Positions 1 through 5,593 are shown, numbered from the stretch's first letter. The stretch is DNA of 8,952 nucleotides from Acidilobaceae archaeon UBA158 (GCA_002506595.1 DAXV01000008.1:1-8952), one strand, 5' to 3'. Notes: generated by a model from the sequence alone, not told the origin. A program made the numbers and translations.

Positions 1-21
1 ATTTATATAGAAATTAAACTA

Positions 22-47
22 ATTATTTTAAATTAATTTAAAATAAT
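22..47. repeat. Perfect 26-nt AT-only palindrome
   Basis: The two 13-nt arms meet with no spacer; the left arm reads ATTATTTTAAATT and the right arm is its exact reverse complement. Symmetry stops at position 21/48. It lies about 75 bp upstream of the TATA-like box of the 161-652 gene. It could be a protein-binding site for that promoter or lie beyond the end of a gene left of the window. As an RNA hairpin it would be weak because it has no G or C and no loop. Function is unknown. Confidence 0.6.
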
Positions 48-101
48 ATAAGTAAATATCTGATATTGGTTAAAGTTGCGATTTAATAGGGGTTAGGGTC
101 T

Positions 102-118
102 GAAAATAGCCTATTTTC
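102..118. promoter_or_regulatory. 17-nt perfect palindrome, candidate operator
   Basis: The site is GAAAATAG, one central C, then CTATTTTC. It ends one or two bases before the TATA-like box TTATAC (120-125), where TFB would contact DNA upstream of TATA. That is a common place for archaeal operators, so binding of a dimeric regulator is plausible. An alternative stem, AATAGG (85-90) with CCTATT (110-115), overlaps it. No regulator gene is in the window. The palindrome is seen directly; the operator role is inferred. Confidence 0.45.
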
Positions 119-119
119 C

Positions 120-143
120 TTATACAAGCGGCTTTTAGTATAA
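120..143 (+). promoter_or_regulatory. TATA-like box and imperfect inverted repeat
   Basis: TTATAC at 120-125 ends 35 nt before the TTG start at 161. This matches the spacing of the clearer TATA boxes of eL24 and psmA. The box is also the left end of an imperfect inverted repeat: TTATACAAGC (120-129) pairs with GCTT (131-134) and GTATAA (138-143), leaving a TTA bulge. A start of transcription near 145-150 would give a very short leader carrying the Shine-Dalgarno site. Confidence 0.4.
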
Positions 144-149
144 ACGATT

Positions 150-153
150 GGTG
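150..153 (+). promoter_or_regulatory. Shine-Dalgarno GGTG for the 161 TTG start
   Basis: GGTG lies 7 nt before TTG 161, the same spacing as psmA and cydA'. The GTG inside it (151) opens only a short frame that hits a stop, so TTG 161 is the supported start. Confidence 0.6.
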
Positions 154-160
154 CGTAAAG

Positions 161-652
161 TTGTCAAGCGTTGATGAAATAAAAGACTTAGATAATTTAA
201 TAATCCCATTAGGGCAATTATCAAGTAATGAAGCTGAAAACTTAGTCAATGAAATAGTTAATTTGCTTAGCATAGCAGGAAATCAAAACGCTGATATTAA
301 AGTACAATTTTCAACATATGCAGGAATGCTTTTTGATGAACTTATAACAAAAATAAACTTGAGATTAAATGCACAAAAAGCCCTAAATGTTATAGGTTAT
401 CCGCTTGCAGATTCAGTAGAAATAATTGATTGCCTAGGTGAAAATGCAGTAAAAGAGCTATTAATAAGTGCTGCAAAAATATTAAGTAATGAAAATGCAG
501 AATTTGACCAAGAGGTGTTGGATATATACTCTGATTGCTTAGGTTGGGATAAAAAACCAAATGAATTAGATAAGGAAACAATTTCAGTTGCGATATTTGT
601 TTCATTCACTGGGGCATTAAACAAATGGCTCAATTCATTAGGTCAAGCTTGA
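161..652 (+). CDS. Hypothetical acidic soluble protein, 163 aa
   Basis: I do not recognise this family. The product is 163 residues, rich in Asp, Glu and Asn, with no signal peptide and no membrane segment. Hydrophobic spacing suggests a mostly alpha-helical, cytosolic protein. It has two cysteines, each in a Cys-Leu-Gly triplet (residues 91-93 and 126-128), and each triplet follows an acidic helix-like stretch, which hints at a weak internal repeat. The TTG start is supported by GGTG 7 nt upstream and a TATA-like box 35 nt upstream. It seems to be a single-gene unit: it ends 112 bp before cydA, which has its own TATA box. Codon use is AT-rich like its neighbours and the open frame is uninterrupted, so it is probably a real gene. 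Adjacency to cydAA' allows, but does not show, a link to respiration. Confidence 0.7.
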   Translation: MSSVDEIKDLDNLIIPLGQLSSNEAENLVNEIVNLLSIAGNQNADIKVQFSTYAGMLFDELITKINLRLNAQKALNVIGYPLADSVEIIDCLGENAVKELLISAAKILSNENAEFDQEVLDIYSDCLGWDKKPNELDKETISVAIFVSFTGALNKWLNSLGQA

Positions 653-696
653 AATAATTTTTAGTTAGATTTCAGTTTTATTTAAGTTTCAATTTA

Positions 697-712
697 ATTT
701 AAATATTTAAAT
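697..712. repeat. 16-nt palindrome upstream of cydA TATA box
   Basis: ATTTAAAT occurs twice in tandem. Each copy is itself a palindrome, and so is the pair. It lies 11 bp upstream of the cydA TATA box in a run of A and T that also holds further TTTAA motifs. It could be an operator or an AT-rich upstream element. Such symmetry arises easily in AT-only DNA, so the regulatory role is uncertain. Confidence 0.35.
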
Positions 713-723
713 AATTTAAAAAA

Positions 724-733
724 TTTATATATA
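724..733 (+). promoter_or_regulatory. TATA box for cydAA' operon
   Basis: TTTATATATA ends 31 nt before the GTG start of cydA. Archaeal transcription usually starts roughly 25 nt downstream of the box, so the leader would be only a few to about 15 nt. The weak Shine-Dalgarno in front of cydA (AGGAT, 755-759) fits a near-leaderless first gene. Confidence 0.55.
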
Positions 734-764
734 ACTTAGAAAATATATAACAATAGGATATGCC

Positions 765-2426
765 GTGGTCAATGCTATAGCTTCCTGGGTAGGATTTGGG
801 TATTGGGGAGAAAGAGTACTTAGTATGGTAGGTATAGGAATTCATTGGGGTATATTACAATACGTCCTTGGTTTGCCATTTGCTGCTTTTGTATTACAGT
901 TGATTTATCTAAGAAACAAAGATAAAGATTACTTAAGAATAGCAAGAACTTTGATAAAAGGTATGGCAATAGTATTTGCAGTAGGAGCAGCAACTGGTAC
1001 ATTGGTTGAGTTTGGATTAATTGTTGTTTGGCCAAACGTTTTGACAGCGGTTGGAAAATGGTTATATTTTCCTATGTACGCAGAAGTTTTTGCTTTTATA
1101 ATGGAGGCTATGATAACATATTTATTATATTATGGATGGGATAAGTTCTCTGATGTTACTAGAACCATATTGACATTTTTTGCATTTATTGGTCCTTGGT
1201 ATTCTGGAGCAATGATTCTTTCCGCTAATGCCTATATGAATGTACCTACAGGTTTACTTCCTGATTATAATGCAACTACAGGTCAATGGCTTTATTCTTT
1301 GGGCTATCCAAAAATTTTATTAGATATCCCTAATGCATATGTATCTTTACTTAACGTAACAAAATTAGTCTCTTTAGGTGTGTCAATCAAAGGAACTACT
1401 AGTGATGGCGTTTTAGCCTATATACCGGTTACAATAGTAAATAGGCTTGTCTATGAATCATTTAATCATTATACTGTAAATCAAAGCATATTAAAAGCTG
1501 TCTTAAATGATAACGTATTAACAAACCAGGCAGTTTTGCAAACTCCTGTCTTAAATATAGTAAATGCTATAATGGATTCGACTGTAAAATATTATGGAAT
1601 ATATACTTACTTGTTTGATTCACCAGACTTTACTCCAACTTTACTTCATAGTATAGGAGCAGGATTAGTAGTTACAGGTTTTACAATGATTGCAGGCTTT
1701 GGAACAAGATATTTGAAAGTTAAGGATGAAAAATACAAGAAATACCTAGAAAAAGCATTGAAGTTTTCAATAGTATTTTCATTAATAGTAATAATATACG
1801 AAGGTTTAATAGCAGGAGATATGATGGGAAAGACTGTTGCAAAATATAATCCAGAGAAGTTTGCTGCTATAGAAGGGACAATGCCTGGATTTACATCTAT
1901 AGCAAGTCTATTCCATTTAGATAAGTTAGAAGCGTTTTTAGCCTATAGTTCATTTTCGGCACATTTACCAAATTATTCACAAATACCAGAATTGTGGGGT
2001 CAATTAGGAAGTTTTGGTGTTGGTATAACTAACTATCGTCCCCCATTAATTGTGGACTATACATATTACGCTATGGTATTTACTGGAGTATTGTTAGGAT
2101 TATATGCATTAATATTAACAGGCTATTTAGTATTTAGAGGTGTTAGCAGAATGCACAAATTCTGGTTATATTTAGCAATACCAGGAGCTATTTTAGCACA
2201 ATTTGCCAGCTTAATGGGATGGGGTACAAGAGAAATAGGAAGATTACCATGGATAGTATATGGCGTTATGACGCTAAATGTCGGAAGCACATTAAATCAA
2301 CCAACAGTTTGGGAAGATGTTATTGTTAGCTTATTCTATATAGCAATTGTTGTAGGATTGGTATACGCAGCTTACAGATTCCTATGGGTTCCAAGTAAAA
2401 AAGAAATTTTAGAAGAGGTGAAGTGA
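765..2426 (+). CDS. cydA: Cytochrome bd-type oxygen reductase subunit I (CydA)
   Basis: This is the catalytic membrane subunit that oxidises quinol and reduces O2 to water at hemes b558, b595 and d. Nine membrane helices are visible (roughly residues 26-49, 62-88, 104-124, 131-154, 292-314, 332-352, 431-458, 466-486, 518-541), and basic loops place the C-terminus inside. By hand alignment to E. coli CydA the key residues are present: His27 (H19), Glu107 and Glu114 (E99, E107), His295 (H186), Lys365 and Glu370 (quinol loop K252, E257), Met437 (M393), Trp486 (W441), Glu490 (E445) and the GRxPW motif at 492-496. E. coli R391 is replaced by Tyr435. The quinol loop is short, but about 95 extra residues lie between helices 4 and 5. 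At 553 aa it is longer than usual for that reason. GTG 765 is the first usable start; the next in-frame ATG (825) would cut into helix 1. It is translationally coupled to cydA'. Confidence 0.93.
   Translation: MVNAIASWVGFGYWGERVLSMVGIGIHWGILQYVLGLPFAAFVLQLIYLRNKDKDYLRIARTLIKGMAIVFAVGAATGTLVEFGLIVVWPNVLTAVGKWLYFPMYAEVFAFIMEAMITYLLYYGWDKFSDVTRTILTFFAFIGPWYSGAMILSANAYMNVPTGLLPDYNATTGQWLYSLGYPKILLDIPNAYVSLLNVTKLVSLGVSIKGTTSDGVLAYIPVTIVNRLVYESFNHYTVNQSILKAVLNDNVLTNQAVLQTPVLNIVNAIMDSTVKYYGIYTYLFDSPDFTPTLLHSIGAGLVVTGFTMIAGFGTRYLKVKDEKYKKYLEKALKFSIVFSLIVIIYEGLIAGDMMGKTVAKYNPEKFAAIEGTMPGFTSIASLFHLDKLEAFLAYSSFSAHLPNYSQIPELWGQLGSFGVGITNYRPPLIVDYTYYAMVFTGVLLGLYALILTGYLVFRGVSRMHKFWLYLAIPGAILAQFASLMGWGTREIGRLPWIVYGVMTLNVGSTLNQPTVWEDVIVSLFYIAIVVGLVYAAYRFLWVPSKKEILEEVK
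2415..2420 (+). promoter_or_regulatory. Shine-Dalgarno GAGGTG inside cydA end
   Basis: GAGGTG sits in the last codons of cydA, 7 nt before GTG 2428. It favours that start over ATG 2434 (13 nt away). The layout implies coupled translation of the two subunits. Confidence 0.65.
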
Positions 2427-2427
2427 A

Positions 2428-3618
2428 GTGTTTATGGAATCCGTTTTTTGGTTAGCATTTAACTTTGGAATTCATATAGTATTGGTAAATATTATAATAG
2501 GATTAGCTGTATTGGTTCCTCTATTTAAATATTTAGGAACAAAAAGAAATGATATGGATTTGGTAACTTTATCTAGAAAAATGATGAAATGGTATGCAGT
2601 TACTTATGGTGTTGCTGGCGTATTTGGAACTGCATTTACAGTATTTTTATTCTCATTTTATCCATTTTTCACTGATATAATAGGAAATTTGCTATTAGTA
2701 CCATTTGGTATGTCAATAGTTTTCATAGCACTTAACTTCTTTAGCTTAATAGCTTATTGGTATGGATGGGATCATTGGAGCTCAAAAACTCATAATACAA
2801 TAGGAATTTTAATGGGAGCATCTGCAATTATGATTCCATTTGGTTTTAGGCAAGTTTTTGCATTTTTAAACGAACCTACAGGATTGGCTTTTTCAGCATC
2901 TAATCAACCATATTTAAATGTTGCAATTGCTTATACAAATCCAACTTTTTGGCCATTATATCTAAAAAGTATAGATGGGGCATTAACAACAGGAATGCTA
3001 GCGGCAATGGCAGGTTTTGGTCTATTATATTTAATTAATAGTGAAAACAAAAAGTACTTTGAAAAATCAGTAAATATGCTATTGTTACCTTCATTTATTG
3101 GCTTATTGTTAATGATTCCTTTAGGATTCTGGTATTTGATGTCTTTAAGTAATGTACCATATAAGTTCAACAATATTATGGGAGGTTTTGGTTGGACTAT
3201 TGGAAACCTTGGAATAGCATATAATTATAGCTGGCTATTTGCTTTGAGTATGATATTAACTGCTATACAAGTATTAGCTGTAATATACATATTTTATAAA
3301 GGTATGAAAGGATCTTTAATATCAAAGTCAACGGCATATTCATCGGTTATCGCTGGGGCATCTGCTATTGGCACGATAGAAAGTATGGAAATGCTAAATG
3401 CGTTTAGCCAATTCCCAAGGTTTATAGCTGCTTTAGGAAACAAACAAATAGCAACATTACCATATCCATGGAATGTAACTCTTTCAACGGCATTAAATCT
3501 AACTGATTACAATCCATTAGCTGCTGCACCATTTGCTACTTTCTTTACATCAATCATGATGGCAATAATGATTATTATATTAGCATTGTTCATTTATGTG
3601 ATATTTTTTAAAAAGTAA
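2428..3618 (+). CDS. cydA': CydA-like second subunit (CydA') of bd oxidase
   Basis: This 396-residue protein has nine membrane helices with the same basic inside loops as CydA, and it aligns with CydA rather than CydB. Shared landmarks are His15 (equivalent to His27), the GWD after helix 3 (113-115), EPTGL (149-153) and AGFG (195-198). By ungapped alignment of helices 3 and 5 with CydA, Glu107 becomes Ser96, Glu114 becomes Asn103 and the heme b558 His295 becomes Lys180. Less surely, Met437 becomes Ala272 and GRxPW becomes a Ser-Gln-Phe-Pro-Arg stretch (327-331). The Lys/Glu pair of the quinol loop is gone. It therefore probably cannot bind the full heme set and likely takes the structural place of CydB in a CydA-CydA' heterodimer. 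This fits the archaeal CydAA' group I recall from Murali, Gennis and Hemp. It starts 1 nt after the cydA stop. Confidence 0.88.
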   Translation: MFMESVFWLAFNFGIHIVLVNIIIGLAVLVPLFKYLGTKRNDMDLVTLSRKMMKWYAVTYGVAGVFGTAFTVFLFSFYPFFTDIIGNLLLVPFGMSIVFIALNFFSLIAYWYGWDHWSSKTHNTIGILMGASAIMIPFGFRQVFAFLNEPTGLAFSASNQPYLNVAIAYTNPTFWPLYLKSIDGALTTGMLAAMAGFGLLYLINSENKKYFEKSVNMLLLPSFIGLLLMIPLGFWYLMSLSNVPYKFNNIMGGFGWTIGNLGIAYNYSWLFALSMILTAIQVLAVIYIFYKGMKGSLISKSTAYSSVIAGASAIGTIESMEMLNAFSQFPRFIAALGNKQIATLPYPWNVTLSTALNLTDYNPLAAAPFATFFTSIMMAIMIIILALFIYVIFFKK

Positions 3619-3624
3619 TACTTA

Positions 3625-3642
3625 ATTTTTTATTTATTTTTT
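3625..3642 (+). terminator. T-tract terminator after cydA'
   Basis: Two runs of six T separated by ATTTA begin 8 nt after the cydA' stop. Archaeal RNA polymerase terminates at T-rich tracts without needing a hairpin, and none is seen. The eL24 promoter follows directly, which supports a transcript boundary here. Confidence 0.55.
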
Positions 3643-3649
3643 GCTCATA

Positions 3650-3659
3650 TATATTTAAA
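3650..3659 (+). promoter_or_regulatory. TATA box for eL24
   Basis: TATATTTAAA ends 34 nt before ATG 3694. The identical decamer lies 35 nt before the psmA start, so each supports the other. A transcript start near 3680 would leave a leader of about 14 nt containing GGTGG. Confidence 0.65.
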
Positions 3660-3683
3660 AGCAATCATTTTAGTTCTATATTT

Positions 3684-3688
3684 GGTGG
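3684..3688 (+). promoter_or_regulatory. Shine-Dalgarno GGTGG deciding the eL24 start
   Basis: GGTGG is 5 nt before ATG 3694. The in-frame TTG at 3682 would overlap this site and has nothing suitable upstream, so ATG is preferred. Confidence 0.65.
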
Positions 3689-3693
3689 TTAGA

Positions 3694-3882
3694 ATGCCAA
3701 AAGAAATGATATGCAGCTTTTGTGGTAGTATAATAGAGCCCGGCACAGGCAAAATGTATATTGGACCAAGAGGAGAGATAATGTGGTTTTGTAGTAGCAA
3801 ATGCTACAAAAATGCGATAAAACTTGGTAGAAAATCAAGAAAACTGAAATGGGTAACAAAACTTTCTAAGAAATTAATTTAA
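3694..3882 (+). CDS. rpl24e: Large-subunit ribosomal protein eL24 (L24e)
   Basis: This is a small zinc-binding protein of the 50S subunit. The 62-residue product has the L24e zinc ribbon: Cys7 and Cys10, then Cys33 and Cys37 (CxxC and CxxxC), with a PGTGKMYI stretch (16-23) between them. The C-terminal third is basic (KLGRKSRKLKW, 43-53), as expected for rRNA contact. The length is typical for the archaeal protein, which lacks the eukaryotic C-terminal extension. The ATG was chosen over TTG 3682 because of the Shine-Dalgarno and TATA spacing. It stands alone between a T-tract and the psmA promoter. In many archaea I recall the L24e gene next to other translation genes such as L7Ae, S28e or ndk, and none of those is here. 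Confidence 0.93.
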   Translation: MPKEMICSFCGSIIEPGTGKMYIGPRGEIMWFCSSKCYKNAIKLGRKSRKLKWVTKLSKKLI

Positions 3883-4012
3883 ATATACTTAGAAAAAAGG
3901 TTCTCTTAAAAATTGTTGTTGAGTTTATTAATAATGTTTTTAATAATGGTTAAATTGACAATAAAATTTTTAGTGTAATGGAAGAGATATTTTGATAGAA
4001 AAATAATATAAG

Positions 4013-4022
4013 TATATTTAAA
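4013..4022 (+). promoter_or_regulatory. TATA box for psmA and the superoperon
   Basis: TATATTTAAA ends 35 nt before the TTG start of psmA. It is identical to the box before eL24. The rest of the 175-bp gap after eL24 (3883-4057) shows no gene, no long T-tract and no clear RNA element. Confidence 0.65.
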
Positions 4023-4045
4023 TTCTCAGATAAGCATTAAATTTT

Positions 4046-4050
4046 GGTGA
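4046..4050 (+). promoter_or_regulatory. Shine-Dalgarno GGTGA deciding the psmA start
   Basis: GGTGA lies 7 nt before TTG 4058 and 13 nt before ATG 4064. TTG is therefore preferred, although the two differ by only two residues. Confidence 0.55.
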
Positions 4051-4057
4051 GAGATAC

Positions 4058-4828
4058 TTGGCAATGGCTGCACCTCCATCGGCATATGATAGGGCTATAA
4101 CTATATTTTCACCAGACGGTGAATTGTATCAGGTAAGATACGCGTTTGAAGCTGTTAAAAAAGGTTGGACAAGTTTAGGAATAATAACAGATCAAGGAGT
4201 AGTATTAGCTGCTGAAAAAAGAAAAATGTTACCGCTTTTAGATCTAGAAGGAATTGAAAAGATATATAAAGTTGATGATCATATTGGGGTAACGTTTGCT
4301 GGTATGGGAAGTGATGGTAGAGTTTTAATTGATTATGCAAGACAAGTTTCTATAAGACATAGATTAACATATGGGGAAGCACCAACAGTTGAATATATTA
4401 CAAAATCAGTTGCAGATATTAAACAAGCATATACTCAACATGGTGGCTTTAGGCCATTTGGAGTGGCATTAATATTTGGCGGAGTTAATAGTGATAATAT
4501 ACCAAGGCTATATAGAACAGAACCAGGAGGACAATACTTTAGCTATTATGCTGTTGCAATAGGTTTAGGAGGAGATGTAGCAAACAGCTACATGGAAAAG
4601 CAATATAATAAGAGCATGAGTTTAAGCGATGCAATAGAATTAGCTGTCAAAGCATTATTCAAGAGCAGAGTAGCTACTAGTGATGAAAATAAAAATGATT
4701 TAATAAATAATTTTGGCCAATATGTTGAAATAGCATATATAGATGTAAAGCAAAAGATGTTCTCTAGAGTAAATGAAAAGGAAATAAATGATATAGTTGC
4801 TGATAATAAAGGAGAATTGTTAAGTTAG
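4058..4828 (+). CDS. psmA: 20S proteasome alpha subunit
   Basis: It forms the outer seven-membered rings of the 20S proteasome, gates entry to the chamber and docks the ATPase (PAN or Cdc48-type). The 256-residue product carries the alpha-type N-terminal signature: gate motif Tyr10-Asp11-Arg12, then FSPDG (17-21) and LYQVRYA (23-29). Lys68 in GIEKIY matches T. acidophilum K66, which receives the C-terminal HbYX tail of the ATPase. TQHGGFRPFG (126-135) is a typical family stretch. The acidic residue usual in QVEYA or QVDYA is Arg27 here; I believe this occurs in other crenarchaea too. There is no N-terminal catalytic Thr, as expected for an alpha subunit, and no beta subunit gene is in the window. 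It heads the superoperon, with a 63-bp gap before SBDS. Confidence 0.96.
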   Translation: MAMAAPPSAYDRAITIFSPDGELYQVRYAFEAVKKGWTSLGIITDQGVVLAAEKRKMLPLLDLEGIEKIYKVDDHIGVTFAGMGSDGRVLIDYARQVSIRHRLTYGEAPTVEYITKSVADIKQAYTQHGGFRPFGVALIFGGVNSDNIPRLYRTEPGGQYFSYYAVAIGLGGDVANSYMEKQYNKSMSLSDAIELAVKALFKSRVATSDENKNDLINNFGQYVEIAYIDVKQKMFSRVNEKEINDIVADNKGELLS

Positions 4829-4847
4829 TTTTAAAATAGAGATAAAA

Positions 4848-4866
4848 TTTTCTATACCGTTTTTTA
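4848..4866 (+). promoter_or_regulatory. Possible internal promoter or T-run before SBDS
   Basis: TTTTCTATA ends at 4856, about 35 nt before the SBDS TTG, the spacing seen for the other TATA boxes. A run of six T (4860-4865) follows and could cause partial termination after psmA. This is the only real gap inside the superoperon, so psmA and the exosome genes may be partly uncoupled here. The evidence is weak. Confidence 0.25.
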
Positions 4867-4881
4867 ATATATTAAGTGAGC

Positions 4882-4886
4882 GGTGG
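4882..4886 (+). promoter_or_regulatory. Shine-Dalgarno GGTGG deciding the SBDS start
   Basis: GGTGG lies 5 nt before TTG 4892. The GTG at 4883 is part of this site and so is unlikely to be the start. Confidence 0.6.
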
Positions 4887-4891
4887 TTAGT

Positions 4892-5590
4892 TTGACTAAA
4901 AAACAAGAATATATCATTGCATGGATTGAGATAAAAGGACAAAAATTTGAGATTCCAGTAAAACCTGATCTCGCTTTTAAGTTTAGAGAAGGGGAAAAAG
5001 TAAGCATATCAGAAGTTTTATGGGCAGATACTATATTTAAGGATGTAAAAAAGGGTCTAAAAGCAAGTCCAGATTCTTTAAGGAAAGCATTTGGAACAGA
5101 GGATGTAGAAAAGATTTCAGAAAAAATATTGAAGGAAGGGCAAATTCAGCTTACAGAAGAAGAAAGGAAAAAGATGGTAGAAGCTAAACGAAAACAAATA
5201 ATAAATTACATAGTTAAAAATACAATAGATCCTAAAGCTGGAAAACCAATTCCTGAGCAAAGAATTGAAAACGCATTAGATCAAATAAGGTTTAATATTG
5301 ATCCATTTAAAGGGGCTGAAGCGCAGGCGTTAGAGGTGGTAAAAAAATTATCATTATTAATGCCAATTAAAATAGCAAAAGCTTTACTTGAAATAACCGT
5401 TCCATCAGAATATGCCTCAAGGGTATATAAGGAGATCCAGAGAATAGGTGAAGTTAAGAAAGCTAATTGGGGATCTGATGGAAGCTTAAAAGTAGAACTT
5501 GAAATACCCGCAGGGGCACAGATAGAGGTGATAGATAAAGTTCAGTCCCTTGCAAAAGGGCAGGCAAACATATCTGTCAAGGTGGTGTAA
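4892..5590 (+). CDS. sbds: Ribosome maturation protein SBDS (Sdo1)
   Basis: This is the archaeal orthologue of Shwachman-Bodian-Diamond protein, which in eukaryotes works with EFL1 to release eIF6 from the 60S subunit. An equivalent step with aIF6 and an EF-2 type GTPase is assumed here. With the TTG start the product is 232 residues, the usual archaeal length, and begins MTKKQEY. The N-terminal FYSH domain covers about 1-90 and includes KGQKFEIPV (15-23). A helical middle domain covers about 90-165, and a ferredoxin-like C-terminal domain follows from about 166, including IKIAKALLEI and the alternating beta strands at the end. The four codons after its last Gly and Val hold the GGTGGTG site for rrp4, which starts 3 nt after the stop. 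SBDS next to rrp4 is a conserved archaeal arrangement. Confidence 0.94.
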   Translation: MTKKQEYIIAWIEIKGQKFEIPVKPDLAFKFREGEKVSISEVLWADTIFKDVKKGLKASPDSLRKAFGTEDVEKISEKILKEGQIQLTEEERKKMVEAKRKQIINYIVKNTIDPKAGKPIPEQRIENALDQIRFNIDPFKGAEAQALEVVKKLSLLMPIKIAKALLEITVPSEYASRVYKEIQRIGEVKKANWGSDGSLKVELEIPAGAQIEVIDKVQSLAKGQANISVKVV

Positions 5591-5593
5591 AAT

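Noticed and set aside
40..54. 15-nt direct repeat AAAATAATATAAGTA, also at 4000-4014
   Set aside because: Composition is almost all A and T, flanks do not match, and distances to the next genes differ (about 106 and 43 nt), so chance is sufficient.
58..110. Possible C/D box small RNA (CTGA at 60-63 and 100-103)
   Set aside because: No proper C box (RTGATGA) precedes the CTGA motifs and there is no terminal stem.
390..633. Two minus-strand open frames opposite the 161-652 gene
   Set aside because: They have compositions typical of antisense AT-rich DNA and no initiation signals, while the plus-strand frame has a TATA-like box and GGTG at normal spacing.
2428..3618. Second oxidase gene read as cydB
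   Set aside because: Its N-terminal His, GWD, PTGL and AGFG segments align without gaps to CydA helices, not to CydB.
3682..3693. TTG 3682 as the eL24 start
   Set aside because: It overlaps the GGTGG ribosome site, shortens the TATA spacing to 22 nt and adds residues not typical of the family.
3883..4012. Possible small gene or RNA between eL24 and psmA
   Set aside because: The longest ATG frame (3946) has about ten codons, no CTGA or strong hairpin is seen, and the stretch is AT-rich spacer.
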